Source: Kistimonas asteriae (GTDB lineage Bacteria; Pseudomonadota; Gammaproteobacteria; Pseudomonadales; Endozoicomonadaceae). Taken from it: a stretch of 64,000 nucleotides of DNA. Made by a program: the position numbers and the translations under genes. The first letter of the stretch is position 1. Each line of letters opens with the position of its first letter. Positions 28,315-37,544 of this stretch are shown here, in pieces. Below the pieces are notes generated by a model. That model was not told where the DNA came from and ran no database searches. It saw only the letters and a program-made list of their open reading frames with translations. Location of the stretch: the NCBI RefSeq assembly GCF_018263925.1, contig NZ_JAEVHF010000016.1:1-64000 (forward strand). The letters are read 5' to 3'.

Positions 28315-28953
28315 ATGCCTCTGACCAGACACCTGAGCTTCCCGCTCGCTTCTTTCCTTTTACTTTTTACTGCGTCTTCTGTCTTTGCGATGTCGATGGA
28401 AGATCAAGCCATACAACTTCGTCAGGAAGCCAAGACACTGGTGAAAAAAGTTCGCCAGTATGAAGATGGCTCGATCAATCGCAAACAGGTCAAACAGCAG
28501 ATCAAAGTGATGCGCAATACCCTGGCCATGCTGGAATCCTCTGCCGGGGTGAAGAGCAAGGAAAAAAGCACCAAAAACAGTATTAAAAAATGGGATGGCC
28601 GTTATACCGTACGGGCCGTGTCACCTAGAACCAGCTCCTGGGGAAAACGCACCCGGCGGAGCATTGCCATTGATACCAGTCAGCCGCTGGTTGGGTTGGA
28701 GCTGTATGCACAAACCGCCAGTTACCGATCCAGTGACTTCTATGACCTGGAGGTGGAGTTCAATAATGGCAAGAAGCTGATTATCAATGGTGAAATTGGT
28801 CGTGTGAATGGTATGCGTAATGAAGGTGACATGCTGTTGAAACTGGCCGATTTCAAATCACCCAGACGAGTCAAACAGGTGACCCTTTATACCAGCCAGA
28901 AACTGGATTGGGTGCAGATGCGTGGCAAGGTGCCGAGAAGTTATATTCAGTAA
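28315..28953 (+). CDS. Exported protein of unknown function
   Basis: A 212-aa protein I do not recognise. From the ATG at 28315 a clean signal peptide is read (MPLTRHLSFPLASFLLLFTA, cut after SSVFA). An in-frame GTG at 28258 would add 19 residues without a good site and would bury the signal, so it is not used. After the signal comes a basic, helical stretch (about 30-90, with KKVRQYEDGS), then a beta-rich C-terminal domain (about 100-212) with SQPLVGLELYAQ and VEFNNGKKLIING, reminiscent of small periplasmic beta-sandwich proteins. It lies between the permease and a convergent LysR gene; no functional link is evident. Confidence 0.75.
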   Translation: MPLTRHLSFPLASFLLLFTASSVFAMSMEDQAIQLRQEAKTLVKKVRQYEDGSINRKQVKQQIKVMRNTLAMLESSAGVKSKEKSTKNSIKKWDGRYTVRAVSPRTSSWGKRTRRSIAIDTSQPLVGLELYAQTASYRSSDFYDLEVEFNNGKKLIINGEIGRVNGMRNEGDMLLKLADFKSPRRVKQVTLYTSQKLDWVQMRGKVPRSYIQ

Positions 28954-28978
28954 TCACATTTGATTACCCCGGACGTTT

Positions 28979-29869
28979 TTACTGGGGGATTGCATACTCC
29001 TTCATAATCCAGTCATGGAGTTGCCGGATTAAAGGGCGCTGGTAACCGGACTGGTGACAGACCACGTAATAGCTGGCGCAGGGAATCGTTTCCTTAAACA
29101 GAGGGACCAGAAGCCCCTGAGCCAGCTCTGCCTTGCAGAAGACCGGGTCTGCGATAATCACACCTTCACCGACAACCGCTGCTTCAATGGTCAGGCAGAA
29201 ATCCTCATACACCGTGCCTCTCTCACCGCTAATGCCAGTGACGTTATTGCTTTGTAGCCAGTTGACCCAGGTCGTGCGATCTTCGCTGTGCAGGAGGTGG
29301 AACGGATAAAGGTCTTCCGGCGACTGAATGGCCGGCATACGCGCCAGTAATGCCGGGCTGCAGGCTGGAAAACCGTCCAGCTCCATCAGGTGGCTTATGT
29401 GGATCTTTCGCCAGGCGGGTGGACGGCGGTAATGGATCACCAGGTCAGTGGTTTGGGGCAGCCGGGCCGGCAGCTGGTGGTTGGTGATCAGTTCGATGTC
29501 TACCCGGTTCAGGGCTTCACGAAGACGCTGTATCTGACCTCTCAGGCAACGGGCGGCAAACGTCGGTTCGCAATGAATGACCAAACGATCCGCCGGCGCC
29601 TGCTGTAAGAGAGCCATGCTGGCTTCGAGGATATGATCCAGCGCGTGGGTACAAGCTGGGAGTAACTGACGTCCCTGTGCTGTGAGTAAGATACGTCCCG
29701 CCGTGCGTGTAAACAGGTCCAGACCAAACCAGCTTTCCAGATGGCTGATCTGTTGGCTCAGTGCACTGTGGGATACACACAACTCTTCTGCCGCCCGCCC
29801 CAGGTGTTCATGCCGGGCAACCGCTTCAAAGGCTTTTATTGCATTTAGAGGAGGGAGTTTACGGCGCAT
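28979..29869 (-). CDS. LysR family transcriptional regulator (GcvA-like)
   Basis: A 296-aa LysR-type regulator. The winged helix-turn-helix is at the N-terminus (RKLPPLNAIKAFEAVARHEHLGRAAEELCVS, HTH about 18-37), the opening LPPLNAIKAFEA being characteristic of the GcvA/AmpR-like subgroup; the effector-binding domain fills residues about 90-290. I start at the ATG at 29869, which aligns with the usual GcvA-type beginning; an in-frame TTG at 29887 adds six residues. Neither has a clear ribosome site. Its target is not obvious: the nearest genes are the exported protein downstream (convergent) and the cytolysin (same strand, upstream). Confidence 0.88.
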   Translation of the reverse strand: MRRKLPPLNAIKAFEAVARHEHLGRAAEELCVSHSALSQQISHLESWFGLDLFTRTAGRILLTAQGRQLLPACTHALDHILEASMALLQQAPADRLVIHCEPTFAARCLRGQIQRLREALNRVDIELITNHQLPARLPQTTDLVIHYRRPPAWRKIHISHLMELDGFPACSPALLARMPAIQSPEDLYPFHLLHSEDRTTWVNWLQSNNVTGISGERGTVYEDFCLTIEAAVVGEGVIIADPVFCKAELAQGLLVPLFKETIPCASYYVVCHQSGYQRPLIRQLHDWIMKEYAIPQ

Positions 29870-30022
29870 GGCATCAGGGAATTTCAACCGGTCTGAAGCG
29901 ATGCTAACAGGATGGATCGGCGATTAGAACGTGCCGTCATCACAGAAGAACCGTTGTATTGATATACAACAAACGTTGCGTTTATCCGCATCAGCATCCG
30001 GTGCTGATGCGGAATATGTCGG

Positions 30023-32065
30023 TCAATAAATGACTAATGCATCCGTGGCTTCAACTCGATGGATGTAATTTTTCCAGTCGCTGTAGACTGCAGGGTTGTC
30101 ACTGACCACCGGCTTGCCGTTAACCAGTGCCAGTTTTTTACCCAGTTCATTGATCAGCTTGTCGTCTTTCCAGCGCCATTTCTGACGGGCAGACGCATCG
30201 CAGCGGCAAACGACCAATGTATCGTCTTGGGCGACCTCAAGGCAGCGGTCAGGCGCCACTTTGGAGCGGTAGCGCTGTTCATCATCAATCCCCCACAACT
30301 GATTGTTGCGGTAATGGCAGCGGTAGACACCAACAGGGGAACTATCGGCGGTCGCACTGCCGGTGACATCCAGGCAAAGGCCGTCATCGCTGTCATATCG
30401 GAAGGGTTCCAGAGATACCGGGACTTCAGGGTCAAAGACCGGGGAATCCCAGTTAATCTGGATATTTTTCCTGAAGGTATACTGGGTACCCTTGTAGCCG
30501 CCCGGTACATAGGTCTGGTACAGGGCGGAGTAAACGACCTTGCCTCCCAGGGCAACGACTGTCAGGTGGTTTTCAAGCGTCAACCGTGATGACCCGCGCT
30601 TGTTCGCCGGCGCACGGAAGGTTGCGCTCATGCCGGGTTTGAAATTGGCGTGGGCAACGGCCGTGAATTCAGAGTTTTTCCACAGCCAGTCACTGCCCCA
30701 GAGGGGCGCCGTGACATGGGTCACCCAGTCCTTATGGTGCTGGTCGTATTTCCGGTCCCATAGCCAGGAAGCCCGGTCACCACTGCCGGAGGCGGATGAC
30801 TGGTTCTCGACGCTGTACTCGTGAACCTCATATTCGACGGTCCGGTTGCTGGAATAGGAAAAATTCGCACTGACACTACCGCCCGCCTTCGGGCCCTCCT
30901 TGCCAATTTCCGCGTTGGCCTCTGCCGCGACACCCACCGTGAATCCGGTTTCTTCACTGATGGTTTTATGGCGTGGTGTATTGTCCGGTGTGTGCTGGTA
31001 GAGGCGCAGGGCAGGATCATTGCTGCGAATGTCCGTACCGTATTTCATCGCTATCGGGCCGAACCAGGTGTCCCGGTTGGTCCAGGACTGGAACCAGGTG
31101 TGCTTGTGGCTGGGGGATTTCACCAGATGCCAGCCGGCGCCGCCGGATTGCTGTGGGTTAAGGGTGAACCGGACAAGCTTGGCATCATCGGCATTCTTGT
31201 CGCCACCGCCGGAATAAGGGGTCGAGCGGATCAGGTCGATGCTGTAGAACAGGGCAATGGACATCTTGCCGTTACAGGCATCGATGGTTTCGTCGCTCCA
31301 GTCCCAGCCACTGACTTTTTTGCCGACCATGCAGCGGTTACCGACATAACGGAATTCCAGGGGGATCGTGGTCTCCGGTTTGAAAGGCGGCTGCGTGGCC
31401 GCAGAGGCTGTTGTGACACCCGCTTTACGTCGATGTCGGAGGTCAGAGGCCTCATCACCGATAAACCATTCCCTCAGCAGCTCATCCGTTTCATCGGCCA
31501 GCAGGGAGAGCTGAGCGTCGGACAGCTGATGGGCCGGGTTCATGATAACGCTGGCTTCATTATCCGAAGAGGAAAACTCTTCCTGTTCCGAAGTAATACT
31601 GAGTACCCGGTATTCCGGCACGCCATCCCGTTTCCGGACCAGTATGACCGGATCACTCAGGCCAATGCCCCCGATACTGGCGCTGACGCGCTGTTGTTTG
31701 TCGGCGTCGTTGCTGGTGGAGCCATCAATGAGGATCGGTACGCCAGCGGTCAGGGCATCCTGGGCCTGTGACAGGGCACTTTTACTGATCGGCAGGCTGG
31801 CATTGACGACCAGCAGGCTGACGCTCGACCAATCGTTATCCTGGTAGCTGACGGGGCTGGCCTGCCAGCCGCGGTTCTGGATGACAGTCAGGGAGAGGTC
31901 GGGTAAGGCACCAAGCGTTGTGATAACGGGGGCGTGTGATGAGGCTGGCATCGCTCTGAAATAATCGGCCTGAACGGTTTCAGGCAGAACCATCGGCAGG
32001 CCAGAGCAAGCCAGGATGAGGGGCAGAGGGATAAATCGGCGTGTACGAAAGCGATCGCCTTTCAT
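30023..32065 (-). CDS. Leukocidin-fold beta-barrel pore-forming cytolysin with C-terminal ricin-type lectin domain
   Basis: A 680-aa secreted toxin-like protein. It has a signal peptide (about 1-33, ending TVQA), a propeptide-like N-terminal domain (about 34-230), then a cytolysin domain (about 235-545). The latter shows the leukocidin-type pattern: TGFTVGVAAEANAEIGKE and GGSVSANFSYSSNRTVEYEV, a Gly/Ser/Ala-rich amphipathic prestem, followed by WLWDRKYD and a membrane-rim-like region. The C-terminal 110 residues resemble a beta-trefoil (LCLDVTG, GVYRCHYRNNQLW, QKWRWKDDKL). The same order (propeptide, leukocidin core, trefoil) occurs in Vibrio cholerae cytolysin; the VCC beta-prism is absent. 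GGAGGT precedes the ATG. A secreted host-cell-damaging role is likely, by inference. Confidence 0.78.
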   Translation of the reverse strand: MKGDRFRTRRFIPLPLILACSGLPMVLPETVQADYFRAMPASSHAPVITTLGALPDLSLTVIQNRGWQASPVSYQDNDWSSVSLLVVNASLPISKSALSQAQDALTAGVPILIDGSTSNDADKQQRVSASIGGIGLSDPVILVRKRDGVPEYRVLSITSEQEEFSSSDNEASVIMNPAHQLSDAQLSLLADETDELLREWFIGDEASDLRHRRKAGVTTASAATQPPFKPETTIPLEFRYVGNRCMVGKKVSGWDWSDETIDACNGKMSIALFYSIDLIRSTPYSGGGDKNADDAKLVRFTLNPQQSGGAGWHLVKSPSHKHTWFQSWTNRDTWFGPIAMKYGTDIRSNDPALRLYQHTPDNTPRHKTISEETGFTVGVAAEANAEIGKEGPKAGGSVSANFSYSSNRTVEYEVHEYSVENQSSASGSGDRASWLWDRKYDQHHKDWVTHVTAPLWGSDWLWKNSEFTAVAHANFKPGMSATFRAPANKRGSSRLTLENHLTVVALGGKVVYSALYQTYVPGGYKGTQYTFRKNIQINWDSPVFDPEVPVSLEPFRYDSDDGLCLDVTGSATADSSPVGVYRCHYRNNQLWGIDDEQRYRSKVAPDRCLEVAQDDTLVVCRCDASARQKWRWKDDKLINELGKKLALVNGKPVVSDNPAVYSDWKNYIHRVEATDALVIY

Positions 32066-32757
32066 GCGATGACCTCCATCAATGGCAAAGGTGTCAATCC
32101 AGTCAGGGGGAAGCGTTAAACGTACCGTTGCCTCGAATCGCTGAACGTTGACTGTGTTGATTAGAAAGCAGAAGGAACAACCCGTCGATAAACTCGGAAG
32201 TCACCTCTGACCGAGGCAATCAGATCATAGGATGATCTGGAGGCAGCATTGCCTGTTTGGAATCGCTTCGAAAGAAAATAGCTTTCGAGTGCCTGTTTGT
32301 CTATCTCATCGATAGATGTAATGGGACGACTAAATGGGAGGCTGGCTAAAGTAAACTACGAATTATTTACAGCGCTATCTACATTAATGGTGTCTTGTTG
32401 ATATTAATTTTTCCTTTTAGGTGTTGATATTTACTCTCGCTGGATAGTCAATTATTACCAATAAATGTATAAAAATGCGATTTTGGTATTTTATGTGCGC
32501 GTTTTGATTGCGCGGTAATTAATAATTAATCTATGCCTTAATGGTTTCTGGATATTTTCTTGAATAAAACCCAGTAATTATCAGGCAATAAAAAGAAAAC
32601 GCTGCATGGGGCCTGTTTGAAACATGACCACTGCATCAATGAAAACTCATCCCCTGAATGTTTGTCATCCCGGCAGTGTTGTCAGTTGTTTGTGGGCACT
32701 ACTTACAATTAATGGGATCTCTATGGATAGGGATGCCACTTGAAACAGGTGATCTGT
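32066..32757. other. Intergenic region between divergent cytolysin and F-box-like genes
   Basis: About 690 bases with no convincing gene, strongly AT-rich from about 32340 to 32640. It must hold both promoters. Two inverted repeats lie on the cytolysin side: CAGATCAT-AGG-ATGATCTG (32221-32239) and TCGAAAG/CTTTCGA around 32268-32288, candidates for regulator binding. Nothing else stands out. Confidence 0.6.
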
Positions 32758-34374
32758 ATGGATCCTGTTAGCGATAGACACACTGAAGGCGTATTGGCAC
32801 AATCGGGATGTGCGTCTACATCCAGAGAACAATTGCCAGAAGTCGTTTGGGGCAGGACTGTTCAAAATATACATATAGTGTTCCGATTACTGGTTGATAA
32901 TCGCTATTTATCCTATGAGGATTTACTGGCCTGCCAGCTACTGGACAGGAAAATTGCCAAGGCCATCCAAACAGACAACCTTGTTTCTCGAGCCTATTGG
33001 AATCAATTTCCCCGACCTTGTGTCAAATCTGCATTATCTGTGCAACGGTATCTGAATGAAATACGTCAATGGTTTCTTACTTGTGGAAAGACTAAAGCGG
33101 TGTTGCGGCTGGATAAACTGTTAGAGCATCCGGACTTTCATAAAGTATTATTGTACGTCATATCTAAAACACTTGAGCACGCCCAATCCTGGGGATTTGT
33201 TGAAAAGTTGTCATTAGACTATGGCGAGACAAACAGGTTTCCACTCTCCGTTTTTAGCCCCGACGGCATTAGCTTGGTGGTTGGTTCTATAGATGATTGG
33301 GTGTATAAGGCTTCCAGCATCCAACTCTATACATACGATTTGACAGGCGCGTTGAATTGGAAACTGCGATTCAACCCAGGAGAATACCGGTTTGCACAGT
33401 ACAGTTCAGATGGAAAAAGCGTTGTGTTCCCTTATTCTGACAGGATACATATCCTTAACTATGATGCTGAAGAGGATAAATGGTACATTAAGCAATCGAT
33501 TGGGGGACGATACTGTTTTGCTTGCTTCAGCTCCGATGGTCAAAATCTGCTGACGATTAATAGCAATTCCGAAATTCATATTCTTACCCATGATGGGGTG
33601 CGCTACGATGTATTGCTGTCGCAAAAGGTGGGGGACCGCCATCCTTTGTGTGATTACGCTGCATTTAGCGCGGATAGCTGTAGCCTGTTTGTGTTCAGGA
33701 CAAGCAATCCCGAAGAATGTACTGTTTACGATAAAAATCGACAAGGCCAATGGGGGTTGACGTGTCGTTTCAAAATTGAATCCAGCGGAGAGTATAAAAG
33801 GCATGAAAGTGATTGTTTTCGTGTTAGCCCCGATGGTTTGACTGTGGCAAAGGCTGTTGATGATAGAGTGTATATTCTTAGCCGTACTGAGGATCATAAC
33901 TGGAAAGGGCAATATTGCTCTGATTCGCTGAGCGGCCAGGTTATGTCTATTTGTTTCAGCCCGGATAGCCATAAGCTCGTTGCTCTCTTCGACGTTGCGC
34001 ATAGGACTTCAGATTGTGTCTTTGAATATGGTAAGAGAGCCGGCTGGGAGAAAAAGCGATTGCACACGAAGGTTGGAGAGGTATACGGTGGGCAGGCTAT
34101 CTTCAGCCCTAATAGTCGTTGCTTTATTCTAACGTCTTACGATATTGGCGGTTTTGTTGTTTTTATTCGTGATAAGATGATACCCCGGTGGGTAAGAAAA
34201 TATGAAATCAATTTCACTCCGCCAATGGATGTGTATCTAGGTTCCAATAAACTATTTCAACCTGTTCAATTTACACCTGACGGTCGAAAGTTACTGCTTG
34301 CATCAAGACAGTCTATTTATGTCATGGATATTGTTGCATTAAAACCGTCAGAAAGACGATGCGCCATCCTGTAG
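32758..34374 (+). CDS. F-box-like/WD40-type beta-propeller protein with C-terminal CaaX box (putative host-directed effector)
   Basis: A 538-aa eukaryote-like protein without a signal peptide. Near the N-terminus LPEVV, then YLSYEDLLACQLLDRKIA and a closing RAYW about 12 residues on, match the F-box pattern (LPxEV, YLxxxDLLxCxxxxRxxxxA, W). From about residue 160 to the end there are about eight propeller-type repeats, each with an F/Y/VSPDG-like turn (FSPDGISLVV, YSSDGKSVVF, FSSDGQNLLT, FSADSCSLFV, VSPDGLTVAK, FSPDSHKLVA, FSPNSRCFIL, FTPDGRKLLL). The last residues are ERRCAIL: a CaaX box with X = Leu after basic residues, the form geranylgeranylated in eukaryotes. I chose ATG 32758 (AGGTGA, 5 bases spacing) over TTG 32740. 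F-box plus CaaX is known from Legionella AnkB. Confidence 0.78.
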   Translation: MDPVSDRHTEGVLAQSGCASTSREQLPEVVWGRTVQNIHIVFRLLVDNRYLSYEDLLACQLLDRKIAKAIQTDNLVSRAYWNQFPRPCVKSALSVQRYLNEIRQWFLTCGKTKAVLRLDKLLEHPDFHKVLLYVISKTLEHAQSWGFVEKLSLDYGETNRFPLSVFSPDGISLVVGSIDDWVYKASSIQLYTYDLTGALNWKLRFNPGEYRFAQYSSDGKSVVFPYSDRIHILNYDAEEDKWYIKQSIGGRYCFACFSSDGQNLLTINSNSEIHILTHDGVRYDVLLSQKVGDRHPLCDYAAFSADSCSLFVFRTSNPEECTVYDKNRQGQWGLTCRFKIESSGEYKRHESDCFRVSPDGLTVAKAVDDRVYILSRTEDHNWKGQYCSDSLSGQVMSICFSPDSHKLVALFDVAHRTSDCVFEYGKRAGWEKKRLHTKVGEVYGGQAIFSPNSRCFILTSYDIGGFVVFIRDKMIPRWVRKYEINFTPPMDVYLGSNKLFQPVQFTPDGRKLLLASRQSIYVMDIVALKPSERRCAIL

Positions 34375-34516
34375 ATAGTATGGTTGTGACTTTATTGGGA
34401 CAATATGTCGAAAAATCTCGAATGGTGATTATTCAGTACGATGCTTTTCACCGATGAACAACGTCATGCTGGATTAATCAGCCACAGATCGTCCGTGATC
34501 AAGAGGCTGACGTAAA

Positions 34517-35101
34517 TTACCGACGCCGCAAGTGCCGCTCACGGTTTTCCTGCTTCTTCTCTTCGCTTTTCCTGAGCAGTACATAGACGGCACCATTTCC
34601 ACCATGCTCACGCTGGGCACTGTGAAATGCCAGTACTTCCTCGAATTGTGGCAGCCAGGTAAACACATAGCTCTTCAGTTTGGCCGGAGGGTTGCTCTGC
34701 TCACCTCTGCCATGAACCAGCAAGATGGTGCGCAGGTCAAACCGACGGCAGTCATGGATGAACTGGTAAACGTCAACCCGCGCTTCCTTGGCGGTTTTCA
34801 GGTGCAGATCAAGCCGTGCATCCACCGGGTATTTGCCCAGACGTAATTTTTTGAACACGCCTTCCTGTACGCCATTCCGTTTCCAGATCAGCATATCGTG
34901 GGGCTTAACCCTGACAGGGTTTTCCAGGGATAGAAAGTTGGGGTCGTGCAGCTCCTGCTGGGCGGCTTCCCGGCGTTGTTTCTGGCCAGGGGTTTGCTCT
35001 GCACTCTTTCGGATATCAGCCTTTGACTTGGGTTTCAGGGGACTGACATCCTGCATTTCCTGCAGGAAGAAAGAAAAATCGTCGTTACTCATCTCGCTCA
35101 A
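34517..35101 (-). CDS. Smr-domain protein, SmrA-like putative endonuclease
   Basis: A 194-aa protein. An N-terminal charged region (FSFFLQEMQDVSPLKPKSKA) of the SmrA/YdaL/SmrB type precedes a C-terminal Smr domain (about residues 92-175): LDLHLKTAKEARVDVYQFIHD, ILLVHGRGEQS (the HGxG signature) and AVYVLLRK. Stand-alone Smr proteins nick DNA or cleave RNA; recent work on SmrB links the family to collided ribosomes. It is oriented convergently with the F-box-like gene and divergently from the amidohydrolase gene. Confidence 0.9.
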   Translation of the reverse strand: MSEMSNDDFSFFLQEMQDVSPLKPKSKADIRKSAEQTPGQKQRREAAQQELHDPNFLSLENPVRVKPHDMLIWKRNGVQEGVFKKLRLGKYPVDARLDLHLKTAKEARVDVYQFIHDCRRFDLRTILLVHGRGEQSNPPAKLKSYVFTWLPQFEEVLAFHSAQREHGGNGAVYVLLRKSEEKKQENRERHLRRR

Positions 35102-35251
35102 CCGGTACGGCTGGAATCGCTAGGATAACAGAGTCGTATCACGGTGCAGAGTGTTATCCGTGCATTGCGTAAATACGCTATACGACAGTACTGCATTTCT
35201 ATAGCATTGCGCGCCGGATTTTATCGCCCTGCATGAGTGACTCACTGCAAA

Positions 35252-36283
35252 ATGATCACCTTTTTTTCTGACCAACAGGCATTGCACCGCGATGTCAAAG
35301 AAGTGCTGAGTGGTGAGCTGGTCCCCAGCTTCGAGGTCGCTCAGCGTACCGACATTGTTCTCAAGGCCATTGAGGCGCGGGGACTCGGACCTGTCATGGC
35401 ACCGTCGCATGTTGATACCGGTGCCGTCCTGGCCGTGCATGACCCTGATTATGTCACGTTTCTCCGTACCGCTTGGGACGAGTGGCAGTCCACGTTTCCC
35501 GGTACCACACAGGCCATGCCCTATTGTTTTCCCGTGCGTGGATTCCGGTCCATCTGTCCGGCACATATTGAAGGCCGACTGGGGTATTACTCCGCAGACC
35601 TGACGGCGGCGATCATGGCAGGTACTTGGGAAGCCGTTTGGGCCTCTGTTGAGTGTGCTCTGTCAGGTCAGCAGCAGATTACCGCTGGCGAAAAGGCAGT
35701 ATTCAGTCTTTGTCGTCCACCGGGGCATCACGCTGGCCGTGATCAAATGGGTGGCTACTGTTACCTGAACAATGCTGCTATTGCCGCTCAGGCGTACAGG
35801 GGCAGCGGCTGCCAGCGCGTCGCAATACTGGATGTGGATTACCACCACGGCAACGGCACCCAGTCGATCTTCTATGACCGGGCTGATGTACTTTTTACTT
35901 CCATTCACGCCGACCCTGCCTGGGATTACCCCCATTACCTCGGGTACCAGGATGAAACCGGGGCAGGTGATGGCAAGGGATTCAATCTTAACCTGCCACT
36001 GCCGCTTAACAGCACCTGGGCAGAGTATGAGCCGGCACTGCTGGCGGCACTGGAACGGATTGCCCGTTTCCAGCCGGATGTGCTGGTGGTGTCGCTTGGG
36101 CTGGACAGCTATGAGCACGACCCGATTTCCAGCTTCAAGCTGGATGCCGAAACGTACACGTTCATAGGGCAACGCATCGCCGAACTCGGTCTGCCCACCC
36201 AGTTTGTCTTTGAAGGCGGCTATGCGGTAGACGCCCTGGGGACCAATACCGTCAATGTGCTGGAAAGTTTCCAGCAGCACTGA
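35252..36283 (+). CDS. Histone-deacetylase-family amidohydrolase, probable acetylpolyamine deacetylase
   Basis: A 343-aa zinc hydrolase of the HDAC/acetylpolyamine amidohydrolase superfamily. Active-site elements are intact: RPPGHHAGRDQMGGYCYLNN with the tandem histidines, zinc ligands in DVDYHHGNGTQSIFY (Asp and His) and GLDSYEHDP (Asp), and the catalytic-tyrosine region FEGGYAVDALG. Similar bacterial enzymes remove acetyl groups from N-acetylputrescine, acetylcadaverine or acetylspermidine. The context supports that substrate: the next gene is a polyamine-binding protein and the polyamine synthesis operon follows. I use ATG 35252, giving MITFFSDQQALHRD as in homologues; an upstream GTG at 35237 is possible. 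Confidence 0.88.
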   Translation: MITFFSDQQALHRDVKEVLSGELVPSFEVAQRTDIVLKAIEARGLGPVMAPSHVDTGAVLAVHDPDYVTFLRTAWDEWQSTFPGTTQAMPYCFPVRGFRSICPAHIEGRLGYYSADLTAAIMAGTWEAVWASVECALSGQQQITAGEKAVFSLCRPPGHHAGRDQMGGYCYLNNAAIAAQAYRGSGCQRVAILDVDYHHGNGTQSIFYDRADVLFTSIHADPAWDYPHYLGYQDETGAGDGKGFNLNLPLPLNSTWAEYEPALLAALERIARFQPDVLVVSLGLDSYEHDPISSFKLDAETYTFIGQRIAELGLPTQFVFEGGYAVDALGTNTVNVLESFQQH

Positions 36284-36374
36284 ATTCCGTAACCGGACCC
36301 CATGCCGTGATCATTCTTGATCAATGGCCGGGTCCACTGTGTCTGTTGTGTCGTTTCAGCAGGAGTGTCTATCG

Positions 36375-37466
36375 TTGAAAGCGTTGATTTCAGGTGTTTT
36401 GGCTGCGGTAAGTGTGGGGTTGGCAGTGTCTGCCGTTGCACAGGAGCCGCCTCGCCTCAATGTATATAACTGGTCCCATTATATTGCTGAGAATACCGTC
36501 TCTGACTTTGAGGATGAGACCGGTATCCGTGTGACCTACAGTCTGTATGACAGCAATGAAATGCTGGAAGGAAAGCTACTGGCCAGCCGTTCAGGGTTTG
36601 ATGTTGTCGTGCCTTCAAGCTATTTCATCCCTAACCAGATCAAGGCCGGTGTTTATCAAGAACTGGACAGAAGTCGTATACCGAACTGGCAGAACCTTGA
36701 TCCTATCCTGATGGAAAAGCTGGCAGCCTTCGACCCGGGTAATCGTTATGCCATCCCTTATATGTGGGGCACTTCCGGCATTGGTTACAACGTAGAGAAG
36801 GTGAAGGCGGTTATGGGAGATGATGCGCCGCTGGACAGCTGGTCGTTGCTTCTTGAGCCTGAGAATATCAGCAAGCTGTCAGCCTGCGGCGTGGCCATTC
36901 TGGATGATCCCATGGATGTTCTGGCGTCCATACTGGTTTACCAGGACAAGGATCCCAATAGCGAGAACCCTGAAGACTGGAAGCAGGCCGGTGAACACCT
37001 GGCCAAGCTGGTACCCCATGTCCGTTATTTCAGTTCTTCACAATTTGTGGATGGTCTGGCCAGCGGCGAACTGTGCGCGGTGATGGGTTACTCCGGTGGT
37101 GTACTGCAGGCCGCAGAAATGGCCAAAGGGCATGGCCTGGATATCCGTTATTTTGTTCCCAGGGAAGGGGCCGCCGTCTGGTATGACGTTCTGGCGATGC
37201 CGAAAGACGCGCCTAATTCTGACAGCGCCTATCAGTTTATGAATTATATTCTGGAGCCCAAGGTGACGGCGGATATCAGCAACACCGTGGCCTACGCCAA
37301 TGCCAACCAGAAAGCGACAGCGTACGTGAATGAGACTCTGCGTAATAACCCGGGCATCTATCCGACGGCAAGACTGTTGAATACGCTGTTTGTCGTGAAA
37401 GCACCGGACAAGCGTATTGTCCGTACCGTCACCCGCGCCTGGAATCAGGCGAAGCGCGCCGGGTAA
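36375..37466 (+). CDS. Periplasmic polyamine-binding protein (PotF/SpuD-like)
   Basis: A 363-aa extracellular solute-binding protein. The signal peptide (KALISGVLAAVSVGLAVSAV) is cut before the mature start EPPRLNVYNWSHYI, a hallmark of PotF/PotD proteins. Further matches are DVVVPSSYFIPNQIKAGVYQEL, PYMWGTSGIGYN, GELCAVMGYSGGVLQA and the C-terminal NPGIYPTARLLN. PotF binds putrescine and SpuD/E putrescine or spermidine. I chose TTG 36375 because AGGAG (36361-36365) precedes it and the signal peptide begins there; an ATG at 36324 would add 17 hydrophilic residues. The permease and ATPase genes of the ABC importer do not follow, so this is an orphan binding protein or works with a transporter elsewhere. 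Confidence 0.9.
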   Translation: MKALISGVLAAVSVGLAVSAVAQEPPRLNVYNWSHYIAENTVSDFEDETGIRVTYSLYDSNEMLEGKLLASRSGFDVVVPSSYFIPNQIKAGVYQELDRSRIPNWQNLDPILMEKLAAFDPGNRYAIPYMWGTSGIGYNVEKVKAVMGDDAPLDSWSLLLEPENISKLSACGVAILDDPMDVLASILVYQDKDPNSENPEDWKQAGEHLAKLVPHVRYFSSSQFVDGLASGELCAVMGYSGGVLQAAEMAKGHGLDIRYFVPREGAAVWYDVLAMPKDAPNSDSAYQFMNYILEPKVTADISNTVAYANANQKATAYVNETLRNNPGIYPTARLLNTLFVVKAPDKRIVRTVTRAWNQAKRAG

Positions 37467-37544
37467 TTGTGTGATTGTCGGAACCGGCTATTGTCGATGC
37501 CGGTTCCAGCCTGCCAGACCAACTGGAAAAACTGCTGCAGTCAT

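Noticed and set aside
30821..31771. A 316-codon plus-strand open frame within the cytolysin gene
   Set aside because: Antisense to the toxin coding frame; translation resembles no protein family.
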